Shown: positions 53,668 to 62,194 of the stretch, piece after piece
How the letters are laid out: each line of letters opens with the position of its first letter
Position numbering within the stretch: position 1 is the first letter of the stretch
Origin: Helicobacter japonicus
GTDB lineage: Bacteria; Campylobacterota; Campylobacteria; Campylobacterales; Helicobacteraceae
Direction of reading: 5' to 3'
Length of the DNA stretch: 64,000 nucleotides
Assembly (NCBI RefSeq): GCF_000762845.2
Contig: NZ_JRMQ02000001.1
Location: 248,001-312,000, forward strand
Program-made: the position numbers and the translations under genes
The notes under the pieces: generated by a model
Seen by the model: the letters and a program-made list of their open reading frames with translations, nothing else
Database searches by the model: none
Told to the model about the DNA's origin: nothing

Positions 53668-54177
53668 ATGTTGGATAAAATAAAAAAGTTAGGACTTAAG
53701 GTAAAATGTGGTATTGGTTGGCACAATGGAACATATGCACACATAGCAGGTGAGCCACAATGTTTTTTCGCAAAAACATGTCCTGATTGCGGCAAGTATA
53801 TTACAGAAAAAAGACACAAATACGGGGAATGGTTTTACCCATATCAAGATCGTTGTGAGCAAGTTCGTGAGTGTGTATATTGTCAAGACAAAAAGACAAG
53901 AACAGAACATCAATTTGCTCAATGGGAATATTATGAATTCGGTAAATGCAATCAAATAAGGGAATGTATTCGTTGCCATAAAAAAGAGACTAGAGTTGAA
54001 CACGATTATCAAGAACACCACAAAGATAGTCAATGCAGGATAATAAAAGTTTGCACTCGCTGCAAAGATGAGCAGCTAGGCAGCATAGAACATAACTGGG
54101 TTAAAATTCCATTCAGCAATAACGATTTGAAAGTTTCTGGTAAAAGAAAATGTAGAGATTGTGGATATATTGGATAA
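53668..54177 (+). CDS. Repeated CxxC zinc-ribbon-like protein
   Basis: A 169-residue protein made of about four similar units, each with C-x6-CxxC and an E-H motif: CPDCGKYI, CEQVRECVYCQDKKTRTEHQ, CNQIRECIRCHKKETRVEHD, CRIIKVCTRCKDEQLGSIEH, and a closing CRDCGYIG. The spacing implies several zinc knuckles, and the regularity suggests tandem duplication. I placed the start at the second ATG, since AAGGA is 6 nt before it. No hydrophobic segment, so probably soluble. Third gene of the operon, 23 bp after the zipper protein. It may bind nucleic acid or a partner protein; function unknown. Confidence 0.7.
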   Translation: MLDKIKKLGLKVKCGIGWHNGTYAHIAGEPQCFFAKTCPDCGKYITEKRHKYGEWFYPYQDRCEQVRECVYCQDKKTRTEHQFAQWEYYEFGKCNQIRECIRCHKKETRVEHDYQEHHKDSQCRIIKVCTRCKDEQLGSIEHNWVKIPFSNNDLKVSGKRKCRDCGYIG

Positions 54178-54187
54178 ATAAACCGCT

Positions 54188-54216
54188 ATCCTAGCCTTAA
54201 TCCACTAGGCTAGGAT
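54188..54216 (+). terminator. Hairpin before the HNH-like gene
   Basis: 10-bp stem ATCCTAGCCT / AGGCTAGGAT with a 9-nt loop, between the zinc-ribbon and HNH-like genes. Without a U-run, it may attenuate expression of, or protect mRNA of, the last gene. Confidence 0.45.
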
Positions 54217-54234
54217 TCTTAAAAAGGAGAGAAA

Positions 54235-55890
54235 ATGACACAAACACTTTCAAAAACAGAAACTCAAGATTTTATTAAACTATATTATAGTAACCCACAC
54301 AATGCACGTTTTGAACAAATGATACAGGAATGCAAACAAAGCGTCATTCAATCCATTGTTATTCCATTTGGATTGGGAAAAATTATAGCAGCCTACGATA
54401 AAGTAGGCGGCAATGTGGATACAATACATAATTCACGACAAGGGGTATATGCAACAGATAAAGAGAAAGAAAACTACAAACAAAGAGGCGAATATGATAG
54501 CGACAAATATCATAGTCATAGCAAATATATAGAAATCAATAAAAAACAAACTGAATTTAAAGAATCTGGGCAACTTAAAGACTATATGACAAATGAAAAA
54601 GTAGCCAAAAATGCAAAAACAGATTTAGACCATATTGTTTCGGCAAAAGAAATTCACGATGACCCTGGACGTGTTTTAGCAGAGATTGATGGAGCAGAAC
54701 TTGCCAACACAGAAACAAATCTCAAAATGACAGATTCAACTATTAATCGTTCAAAAAAAGCAGATTCTATGGAATCTTTCCTTAAAAAATGCGACGAAAG
54801 ACTACAAAAAATTGAGAAATTACGCAATAAAGAAAATCTTACACAAAGCGAAGAAAAAGAATTAAGAAAACTTGAAAAATTGCAAAAAATTGATAAACAA
54901 AAGGCAATGGATGCAGATAAACAAGCACGAGATGAAATCAACGCAAAGATCAATAAACAATACTACACAAGTAAAAAATTTGTATTCAATTCTGCAAGAA
55001 CTTCCGTGAATGAAGGTTGCAAAATGGGAATACAACAAGCATTAGGAATTGTTATAGTTGAATTTTTTACCGCTGTATTAGAGGAGGTTGAGGATATTTT
55101 CAAAAAAGGGTTTTATACTTGTGAAAACTTCTTTGAGAGCTTGAAAATACGCTTGAAAAAAATTTCAGACAAAGTAAAACAAGCATTAATTGGTAAATAT
55201 AAAGAAATCACCAAATCATTTGGCGATGGTTTTATATCAGGAATTTTATCTAATCTTGCTACCACAATCATTAATATTTTTGCAACAACCTCCACTAGAC
55301 TTGTAAGAATCATAAGAGAAGGCATATTTTCTTTTTTTAAAGCAATCAAGTTGGTTTTATTTCCACCAGAAAATTTAACACAAGAACAAGTTTGGTATGA
55401 AGCAAAAAAACTCATTGTAAGCGCAATAATTGTTGGACTTGGCGTTTTGATAGAGCAAGGCATAGAAGCATTTTTAATCTCTCTTGGACTTGGATCTTTT
55501 GCAAATGTATTAACAAGCGTTTTTATCGGTGTGCTAACAGGAATTTCTCTTGCTATGGCAATGTATTGGCTAGATACACATCAGAAAAGCATAGAACAAA
55601 TGCGCTATGAGGCTATTTCTAAACTCTGCGCAGAAAACCTCCCCCAACTCATAGAGGAAAGAGAGGAAATAGAAAAACTAATAGAATCCACGCATAAGGA
55701 GCGGTTAATCACGCTTGAAAGCTCGTTTGCAGATTGCGCAATCGCAATAGAAAATAACAATGATGTCGCTTATACTGAAGCATTGCAAGAGATTAATAAG
55801 CTCTGGGGAGCGGAATTAAAAATCAAAACAATAGATGATATGAAAGAGAGTTTGGAAAAACCAAATAGAACAGGTAAATTGCAGTGGTAA
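54235..55890 (+). CDS. HNH-like nuclease motif plus multi-pass membrane protein, unknown family
   Basis: A 551-residue protein, probably the effector of the cassette. Residues 40-130 contain an unusual conserved-looking stretch (DKVGGNVDTIHNSRQGVYAT, then YHSHSKYI). At 130-175 DLDHIVSAKEIH (D132-H133), N162-L163 and NRSKK (N171, K174) fit the His-Asn-His/HNH pattern. A coiled-coil region (185-245) follows, then several hydrophobic segments (about 268-285, 335-355, 393-416, 420-444), and a charged helical tail. The order, nuclease domain then membrane part, is odd for a restriction enzyme and fits a membrane-tethered toxin or abortive-infection effector. Start has AAAAGGAGAG. Last gene of the cassette. 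Confidence 0.7.
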   Translation: MTQTLSKTETQDFIKLYYSNPHNARFEQMIQECKQSVIQSIVIPFGLGKIIAAYDKVGGNVDTIHNSRQGVYATDKEKENYKQRGEYDSDKYHSHSKYIEINKKQTEFKESGQLKDYMTNEKVAKNAKTDLDHIVSAKEIHDDPGRVLAEIDGAELANTETNLKMTDSTINRSKKADSMESFLKKCDERLQKIEKLRNKENLTQSEEKELRKLEKLQKIDKQKAMDADKQARDEINAKINKQYYTSKKFVFNSARTSVNEGCKMGIQQALGIVIVEFFTAVLEEVEDIFKKGFYTCENFFESLKIRLKKISDKVKQALIGKYKEITKSFGDGFISGILSNLATTIINIFATTSTRLVRIIREGIFSFFKAIKLVLFPPENLTQEQVWYEAKKLIVSAIIVGLGVLIEQGIEAFLISLGLGSFANVLTSVFIGVLTGISLAMAMYWLDTHQKSIEQMRYEAISKLCAENLPQLIEEREEIEKLIESTHKERLITLESSFADCAIAIENNNDVAYTEALQEINKLWGAELKIKTIDDMKESLEKPNRTGKLQW

Positions 55891-55936
55891 AGTATAAATG
55901 TGATATGTTATTGTATTGATAAGAACTAAAATCTTA

Positions 55937-55942
55937 TATAAT
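55937..55942 (+). promoter_or_regulatory. Putative -10 element of the methyltransferase gene
   Basis: TATAAT, 30 bp before the start; no -35. Confidence 0.4.
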
Positions 55943-55971
55943 AACAAATACTAATTTGCAAAGGAGTAACA

Positions 55972-56841
55972 ATGAGAGAAGAAATGATAACACACCCACT
56001 TATTGCGCAATATTCGGAAATGGTGGAACGTGAGAGAGCGTTTGTATTAGAGCAGATTCAAAAATATAAGCCAAAGAAAATCGTTGAGATAGGCATTGCG
56101 GCTGGAGCAAATAGTGTATTAATTTTAGATTTTCTTTTCTCTAACAACCTTTTAGATTCTACTTCACTTTATGCACTTGATTATAATACAACATATTATC
56201 GTGATTTATGCGGGGGGGGGGAGTATAATAGAAAAAGTGGATTCTTAGTCCAAGAGATTATCCCTCACCTTAGCTCATACTATCATCTTTATACTGGTGG
56301 ATTTTGTGCAAATCACTTAGATAAAATCGGTGGTGAGATTGATTTTTGCATTATTGATACAGTTCATTCCGCACCTGGAGAAGCTTTTGATTTTCTTATG
56401 GTTTTACCCTATCTTGCGCCTAATGCAGTGATTATTCTCCACGATATTGCTTACCATTGTCTTGCCCCTAATAAATATTCTCATATTTGTGCTCTTTTAT
56501 TTCTTTCTCTTGTGGGGGAAAAGAAGATTCCTAGCCAATATGCACCTTATGAAAATATATTCCAAAATATTGGTTCTTGTGTGTTAGCCTCACAACAAAA
56601 TGATTATCTTGATTTATATTTTAGGATTCTCCATATGCCTTGGGAATATATGCCTTCAGAAGAGGATTTATCTATATTTAAAAATCACATCTTAAAGCAT
56701 TATGGGGAAAGTTTTGCTACTGCTTTTGAACACATTGTTGCCTTGCAAAAGAAATGGTGGTCGCAAAAACCAAAATTACCATTTTTTAAAAGGTTGCGCA
56801 GAAAAATAAAGAGAGAAATACAGAATCTCCTTACACATTGA
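55972..56841 (+). CDS. Class I SAM-dependent methyltransferase with a poly-G tract, ON in this sequence
   Basis: A 289-residue protein with IVEIGIAAGANSVLILDFL (SAM motif I), IDFCIIDTVHS and VIILHDIAYHC, a pattern of Methyltransf_24-type enzymes often found near surface-glycan genes. A run of ten Gs (56212-56221) in codons 81-84 (CGGGE) would shift the frame when its length changes; with ten it is intact. The C-terminus is a basic helix (KRLRRKIKREIQNLL) that may touch membrane. AAAGGAGTAAC precedes the ATG. Sugar or lipid target unknown; it lies next to the aroQ block but is not part of that pathway. Confidence 0.78.
   Translation: MREEMITHPLIAQYSEMVERERAFVLEQIQKYKPKKIVEIGIAAGANSVLILDFLFSNNLLDSTSLYALDYNTTYYRDLCGGGEYNRKSGFLVQEIIPHLSSYYHLYTGGFCANHLDKIGGEIDFCIIDTVHSAPGEAFDFLMVLPYLAPNAVIILHDIAYHCLAPNKYSHICALLFLSLVGEKKIPSQYAPYENIFQNIGSCVLASQQNDYLDLYFRILHMPWEYMPSEEDLSIFKNHILKHYGESFATAFEHIVALQKKWWSQKPKLPFFKRLRRKIKREIQNLLTH
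56212..56221. repeat. Poly-G tract of 10 (phase switch)
   Basis: Ten Gs within the methyltransferase gene; present length keeps the frame open, and a gain or loss of one G would truncate it. Confidence 0.9.
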
Positions 56842-56908
56842 CGACTAAAGATTAAACCTCAATCCTAGCTTCTTAAGAAAACTCTCCACATTATTTTGTA
56901 AATTTAGC

Positions 56909-56914
56909 TATAAT
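56909..56914 (+). promoter_or_regulatory. Putative -10 element of aroQ-M24 peptidase
   Basis: TATAAT, 49 bp before the aroQ start; no -35. Confidence 0.45.
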
Positions 56915-56962
56915 GTGCGCTTTTAAACAATATTATTTGTGGATTCTACAAAAGGAGAGCAG

Positions 56963-57439
56963 ATGAAAATCTTAGTCATTCAAGGACCAAATCTCAACAT
57001 CTTAGGGCATCGTGAGCCACATATTTATGGGAATTTTACACTAGAGCAGATTCATACTAACCTCCAAGCTCAAGCTAAGCAAAATAATGCGGAGTTAGAG
57101 TTTTTTCAAAGCAATTTTGAGGGTGAAATCATTGATAAACTCCAAGAGTGCATTGGTGGAGAATATGCAGGCGTGATTATTAATCCTGCTGCTTTTACAC
57201 ACACTTCTATTGCCATTGCTGATGCGATTGCAAGCTGCGGTGTGCCGGTGATTGAAGTGCATATTAGCAATATCCACGCTAGAGAGGATTTTCGCTCAAA
57301 AAGTTACACTGGTGCAGTAAGTGCGGGTGTCATTACAGGTTTTGGGGCATTTGGCTATCATCTTGCTTTAATTGGAATCTTACAGATTGCAAATGAGATT
57401 GCTGCTCTTAAGGCACAACAAAATAATCAAAATGCTTAA
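56963..57439 (+). CDS. aroQ: Type II 3-dehydroquinate dehydratase
   Basis: Third step of the shikimate pathway. MKILVIQGPNLNILGHREP opens the type II fold, with FFQSNFEGEIID, INPAAFTHTSIAIADA and EVHISNIHAREDFR containing the catalytic arginine-histidine residues. 158 residues. I placed the start at ATG 56963, preceded by AAAGGAGAG; the frame begins eight codons earlier without a ribosome site. The M24 peptidase gene follows 3 bp after its stop, a pairing I recall from H. pylori. Confidence 0.95.
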   Translation: MKILVIQGPNLNILGHREPHIYGNFTLEQIHTNLQAQAKQNNAELEFFQSNFEGEIIDKLQECIGGEYAGVIINPAAFTHTSIAIADAIASCGVPVIEVHISNIHAREDFRSKSYTGAVSAGVITGFGAFGYHLALIGILQIANEIAALKAQQNNQNA

Positions 57440-57442
57440 GCT

Positions 57443-58501
57443 ATGAGTAATTCTATCCCAAAAAATATTTATCTCACACTTGATGAAAGTGCGCAATATT
57501 ACGAATGTGGCTTTAGTTGCGATAATGCACTTATTTTACGCATTAAAGATGAACGATATTTTATTACAGATTCTCGCTATACTCTTGAGGCTAAAGAGTT
57601 ATGTAAATCACATACAGAAATTATAGAATCTGCAAACTTTATTCAAAGTGCGCAAAATGTGTTAGAAAAACTCAATGTGCATAAAATAGTATTTAATCCT
57701 CAAGAGCTAAATGTAGCAATGTATAAAAAGCTTAAAACTGCTCTTGAAACAATCAAATGTGAGCTTATCCCGCAAGAAAATTTTCACCAAAAACTTAGAA
57801 TCTATAAAAATGAGCAAGAAATCGCCCTGATTGCCACATCGCAAAAACTCAACAAAAAGGCATTTAAATGCTTTGCACTTTATCTACAAAAGATTCTCAA
57901 AAAAGCCCCGAGTGAAAAGCAGCTTCACTATCAGGCAATGCAGTTTTTAAGCAACTTTGGGAAATATGAGTTGAGCTTTAACCCAATCGTTGGCATTAAT
58001 GCTAATGGAGCAAAACCCCACGCCCTACCCTCATCACAATGCCTTTTGCAAAAAAATGATATTTTGCTTTTTGACGCAGGGATAAAGTATAAAAGATATT
58101 GCTCTGATATGACACGCACGGCAGCTATGAGAGGAGAAATACATTTTGGCAAAAAACAGAAATTTAAAAATAATAAACATCAAAAAATTTATGATATTGT
58201 TTTAAAAGCCCAAGAAAATGCTATTTTAAAGGCAAGAAGCGGTATGAAAGCCAAAGAGATAGATGCTTTAGCACGTGATGTGATTGAAAAAAGTGGTTAT
58301 GGAACATATTTCGTGCATAGCACAGGACACGGTGTAGGGCTTGATATACACGAGTTGCCACGCATTTCACGCCTAAGTGATGAGTGTGTAGAAGATGGTA
58401 TGGTATTTTCTATTGAACCAGGTATTTATCTCCCACAAGAATTTGGTGTGCGGATAGAAGATTTAGTTGTGATGAAAAATGGACGCGCAGAGGTATTATA
58501 A
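57443..58501 (+). CDS. pepQ: Xaa-Pro aminopeptidase (M24 family)
   Basis: Metal-dependent aminopeptidase removing residues before proline. The pita-bread fold has LFDAGIKYKRYCSDMTRTAAM (two aspartates), HSTGHGVGLDIHELPR (histidine), VFSIEPGIYLP (glutamate) and FGVRIEDLVV (glutamate): all five metal ligands. The N-terminal 125 residues form the creatinase-like domain. 352 residues. Starts three bases after the aroQ stop. pepP is equally possible as a name. Confidence 0.9.
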   Translation: MSNSIPKNIYLTLDESAQYYECGFSCDNALILRIKDERYFITDSRYTLEAKELCKSHTEIIESANFIQSAQNVLEKLNVHKIVFNPQELNVAMYKKLKTALETIKCELIPQENFHQKLRIYKNEQEIALIATSQKLNKKAFKCFALYLQKILKKAPSEKQLHYQAMQFLSNFGKYELSFNPIVGINANGAKPHALPSSQCLLQKNDILLFDAGIKYKRYCSDMTRTAAMRGEIHFGKKQKFKNNKHQKIYDIVLKAQENAILKARSGMKAKEIDALARDVIEKSGYGTYFVHSTGHGVGLDIHELPRISRLSDECVEDGMVFSIEPGIYLPQEFGVRIEDLVVMKNGRAEVL

Positions 58502-58516
58502 GTTTATGGATATGCA

Positions 58517-60511
58517 ATGAATAATATATATTCACAACAAGCTGCGACATTAACACATATCTGTCAAAGCGGTAATTTGCAACTTTTACAATCTTATACC
58601 GCCAAGCGATATGCGCTCAATATGGATTTTTTCGCTTCAATCAACCCTAAGCTTTTTGAAGAACTCAAAGCCCCAATCAAACAATACAATCTATACCTAC
58701 ACAATCAAGAGTTAAATATTATTAATGTGCATTCTAAGATGTTTGTATATCCTGTGAATGAGCAAAATAATGCACCAAAACACGCTATGTTGGAACAAAA
58801 TCTCGCCCTAGCCGAGAATCCACTTAATAATCCAGCTTATACAATCCATACCAATCACCTAGCCCTCCATAAGCTTGATGAAAAAAATCTCCCTCTCACC
58901 GCCAATGCGTGCAATCCAATCATTGAACTTATGATGAAAGATTTTAATGGTGCAAATAGATTCCATTTGCCCACACACTTTTTACCAAATCTTACGATAT
59001 TTGGGCTACTTGGCGGAATGTTTTTGCAATTTCTACTAGAAAAAGGTTACTACTTTCACTCACTCTTGCTTTTTGAAGAAGACATAGATTTGTTTAGAAT
59101 CTCACTTTATTTTGTAGATTATCCACTACTTTTTGAATCTGTGAATGAACGCTCTTGTTATATTTTTGTGAAAAGCCTAGTGCAGAGGGAATTTGTGCAA
59201 AATTACTTTACACACAGACGCATTACAAATAATTTTCTCCGCTTAGAACTATGTCTTTATGATAGTCCAAAACTTAAACAAGCACAAGATGAGGTTGCAC
59301 AAAGCTATGCTATGAATGCAAGAGGTTGGGGTAGCTTTGATGATGAGATGATAGGTGTGAAAAATACTTTTGTGAATCTTGGCAAAGAAAGAAAAAGCAA
59401 ATACCCCATTTTGCACCTGCCAAAACGTGTAAATGCGCCTATTTGTGTTGTAGGTAATGGTGCGAGCCTGGATTCATTGCTTCCTTTCATCAAAGAAAAT
59501 GCAGATAAAATGATTATTTTTAGCTGTGGCACAGCACTTAAACCACTTAAAAATGTCGGCATTGAGCCTGATTTTCATATTGAAATTGAACGCATAGATT
59601 ATCTAAAAGATGTTTTAGAATCTGCTCCACTAGGAGAAACCACACTTTTATGTGGCAATATGGTGCAGCCAAGTGCATTAGAACTCGCAAAAGAAGCATA
59701 TATATTTATGCGTGGTGGGAGCGCAAGTGCATATTTTGGCTATCCCAAAAGCGTGATAGAATTTGCCGCTCCCTATGTAGGCAACGCTGGATTTGCTCTA
59801 GCGTGTCTATTAAGTGAAGAGATAATAATGTGTGGGCTTGACTGCGGATACATTAAGGGTAAAACAAAACACGCCAAAGACTCATATTATGGCGATGAAC
59901 AAAGTCATATTCCTAAAAATGCTTATATCGTGCAGGGCAATAGTGAATATGAAGTGTATGCAGATGCACTTTTTAGCCTATCTAGTGCGATGATGACTAA
60001 GGCGATTCATAGCTTTACCCCACGACTTGTAATGAATCTTGGCGATGGTGCTTATATATATGGCACACGCTCTACTCGCCCCGATGAATTTATCTTACGT
60101 GATATTGATAAAAAACATTATATTACAGAGCTTAAAAGCTATATGTGTGCGGATAAAAGCGTGGTATTTACTCATAAGCAATCTTATACAGATGAAATAA
60201 ATGCCTACAAAGAGGAGATTCTTAATGCACTAAAAAGAAGTGTGAGCGGACAGAATCGTTTAAATAAAAGGGAGCTTTTTTCGTGCATTGATTCCATACA
60301 CGCTTTAAGCCTTAAGTATTCTGCGAAGACGCCATTTGTCGGTGTGCTTTTTGAGGGGAGCATTTCTCATATTTTACATACAATGATGTTATGCGCTCTG
60401 CATATCCCTCAAGATGACATCACACTTTTTTACGCACGATGTATAGAAATTATAGAATCTGGATTGAACAAGATGGTTATGAGCTATAAGCTCATAACTC
60501 TAACGCGTTAA
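58517..60511 (+). CDS. DUF115/Maf-like protein, likely pseudaminic acid transferase
   Basis: 664 residues. The DUF115 domain (from about 300) has VVGNGASLDSLLPFIKENADKMIIFSCGTALKPL and GIEPDFHIEIER, then CGLDCGYIKGKTKHAKDSYYGD, as in motility accessory factors that attach pseudaminic acid to flagellin. The N- and C-terminal parts are helical and diverged. No ribosome site near the ATG beyond a weak AAG, and the gene begins 16 bp after the M24 peptidase, so translation may depend on it. The fused PseG-PseH and PseI in this window make the sugar it would use. A hairpin (60476-60498) lies in its last codons. Confidence 0.82.
   Translation: MNNIYSQQAATLTHICQSGNLQLLQSYTAKRYALNMDFFASINPKLFEELKAPIKQYNLYLHNQELNIINVHSKMFVYPVNEQNNAPKHAMLEQNLALAENPLNNPAYTIHTNHLALHKLDEKNLPLTANACNPIIELMMKDFNGANRFHLPTHFLPNLTIFGLLGGMFLQFLLEKGYYFHSLLLFEEDIDLFRISLYFVDYPLLFESVNERSCYIFVKSLVQREFVQNYFTHRRITNNFLRLELCLYDSPKLKQAQDEVAQSYAMNARGWGSFDDEMIGVKNTFVNLGKERKSKYPILHLPKRVNAPICVVGNGASLDSLLPFIKENADKMIIFSCGTALKPLKNVGIEPDFHIEIERIDYLKDVLESAPLGETTLLCGNMVQPSALELAKEAYIFMRGGSASAYFGYPKSVIEFAAPYVGNAGFALACLLSEEIIMCGLDCGYIKGKTKHAKDSYYGDEQSHIPKNAYIVQGNSEYEVYADALFSLSSAMMTKAIHSFTPRLVMNLGDGAYIYGTRSTRPDEFILRDIDKKHYITELKSYMCADKSVVFTHKQSYTDEINAYKEEILNALKRSVSGQNRLNKRELFSCIDSIHALSLKYSAKTPFVGVLFEGSISHILHTMMLCALHIPQDDITLFYARCIEIIESGLNKMVMSYKLITLTR
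60476..60498. terminator. Hairpin at the end of the DUF115 gene
   Basis: Perfect 10-bp stem GTTATGAGCT / AGCTCATAAC with a 3-nt loop inside the last codons. The next gene is convergent and only 4 bp beyond the stop. No U-run. Confidence 0.4.
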
Positions 60512-60515
60512 GTTT

Positions 60516-61100
60516 CTACACAAAGGACATTGCGCCAAAAAAAATAACAGGCAAGAGGATAAGGCTTATTAAAAATAAAGCCGGGAGAATCTTTTGTATT
60601 GTGCGTAAAAATATGACAAAAAGCCCGATAACACACCATAATATAGCACCTATCTCTCCATATATGTATATATTCATAACATACTCTTGAAATGCGGGGA
60701 GATTCGTTATACCCATTTCTATTCGCTCTTCATCAAAGATTCTATCATTAAAAAGCTGCTCGACAAACCACTCTATACTTTGCTCATCATTTACAATGAT
60801 ACCATTCAAAAATAAGAGTGAATACACACAGCAACTTATAATCCATATATAGGACATAAGCATTCCTGCCTTGCATAGCCTACCTTTTTGGAGAACAAGA
60901 ATAACTATAGCTGCGATACCAAGTGAAGTAAGCCAATTAGGAATTTGGGGGATATGATAAAGTCTCCAATAAAGATTTATAAGAAATAAAGGCACAATAG
61001 CAAGATACAAACATACATATTGAAAACTGCTAAAAGGTTTAGTGTCTTTATAATCCACAGAAAAATCAAACATAAAAAATATCGTTTTAAGAAAGTTCAA
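60516..61100 (-). CDS. Polytopic membrane protein, function unknown
   Basis: A 194-residue protein with five hydrophobic segments (about 26-42, 57-70, 75-100, 130-160, 170-190) and a short polar N-terminus. The middle loop (DEQSIEWFVEQLFNDRIFDEER) is acidic. No family motif recognised. It is 33 bp downstream of rplS on the same strand and convergent with the DUF115 gene. It may be read through from the ribosomal operon, but has no obvious link to translation. Confidence 0.7.
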   Translation of the reverse strand: MNFLKTIFFMFDFSVDYKDTKPFSSFQYVCLYLAIVPLFLINLYWRLYHIPQIPNWLTSLGIAAIVILVLQKGRLCKAGMLMSYIWIISCCVYSLLFLNGIIVNDEQSIEWFVEQLFNDRIFDEERIEMGITNLPAFQEYVMNIYIYGEIGAILWCVIGLFVIFLRTIQKILPALFLISLILLPVIFFGAMSFV

Positions 61101-61133
61101 ATGTTTAACTAAAACTTCAAAAAATAATCTGCA

Positions 61134-61490
61134 TTACTTGCGTAGTTCTTTAATACGCGCAGCCTTGCCTTTTCTATTGCGTAGATAGTAGAGTTTTGCT
61201 CGGCGGACGCGTCCCATACGCAATACCTCGATACTCTCTAAACTTGCACTATAAAGAGGGAATGTCTTTTCGACACCGATATTATTTGCGCCTATTTTTC
61301 TTGTTGTAAATGTTCTATCTACACCATTTCCACGAATAGCAATACATACACCCTCAAAATATTGTGTCCTACTTTTATCACCTTCTTGAATCTTAATACC
61401 CAACTTTAAAGTATCTCCTGCTTTAAAATGTGGTGCTTTTCTATCGCCAATTTGTGCTTCATTAAAGCTTTGTATATAACGATTTCTCAT
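61134..61490 (-). CDS. rplS: Ribosomal protein L19
   Basis: Large-subunit protein, 118 residues. [30 protein letters not shown] and [14 protein letters not shown] and VEKTFPLYS are diagnostic of L19. Its start overlaps trmD by four bases (ATGA). It ends the ffh-rpsP-khpA-rimM-trmD-rplS block. Confidence 0.97.
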   Translation of the reverse strand: MRNRYIQSFNEAQIGDRKAPHFKAGDTLKLGIKIQEGDKSRTQYFEGVCIAIRGNGVDRTFTTRKIGANNIGVEKTFPLYSASLESIEVLRMGRVRRAKLYYLRNRKGKAARIKELRK

Positions 61491-62194
61491 AGCTTTCCTT
61501 TCTCTCGCCCTAAATATGTATGATATACTTGATACAAATCTGGTCTAAAATACTTTGTCTTACATATCGCCAAGCGTTTTTTTAAGTCGGCGATTTTACT
61601 ATGATTTCCCTTTAAATATACTGAAGGGGCAGGTGAAAATGATGTATGAGAAGAAATTTTAGCAAAATTTGGTGCTTCAAGCAAAGAAGATTCAAAGCTT
61701 TCCTCACGCAAAGAATCTGCATTACCAAGCACTCCATCAACAAATCGTGAAATACTATCACACAACATAAGTGCAGGTAGCTCCCCACCTGTTAAGATAA
61801 AATCACCAACACTAAAAATCTCATCAGCCCATTCTTCAATTACTCGCTCATCAAAGCCCTCATATCGCCCACATACAAAGGTTATATGCTTTTTACTACT
61901 TAATCTCAAAGCATCAGAATGATTAAAAGGTTTGCCACAGGGGCTTAAAAAAATAATATGAGAATCGCGCACAGATTCTAAAGCAGCAGAAAGCACATCG
62001 GCTTTCATCACTTGCCCTGCACCGCCACTTATAGGTGCTTCATCGACTTTTTTATATTTATCAAGGGCATAATCACGAATATTAATACTCTCTACGCTGA
62101 TAAGATGATTATGAATTGCTCTTTTAAGAATAGAATCTGTGAAATAAGACTCTATAAGCGTAGGAAAAAGTGTAAGAAAAGAAAATCGTATCAT
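61487..62194 (-). CDS. trmD: tRNA (guanine-37-N1)-methyltransferase
   Basis: Methylates G37 to prevent frameshifting. 235 residues with [13 protein letters not shown], the trefoil-knot SAM site [12 protein letters not shown] and [13 protein letters not shown], and DSLREESFE. It begins immediately after rimM (TAG then ATG) and overlaps rplS by four bases. A complete, standard TrmD. Confidence 0.97.
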   Translation of the reverse strand: MIRFSFLTLFPTLIESYFTDSILKRAIHNHLISVESINIRDYALDKYKKVDEAPISGGAGQVMKADVLSAALESVRDSHIIFLSPCGKPFNHSDALRLSSKKHITFVCGRYEGFDERVIEEWADEIFSVGDFILTGGELPALMLCDSISRFVDGVLGNADSLREESFESSLLEAPNFAKISSHTSFSPAPSVYLKGNHSKIADLKKRLAICKTKYFRPDLYQVYHTYLGREKGKL

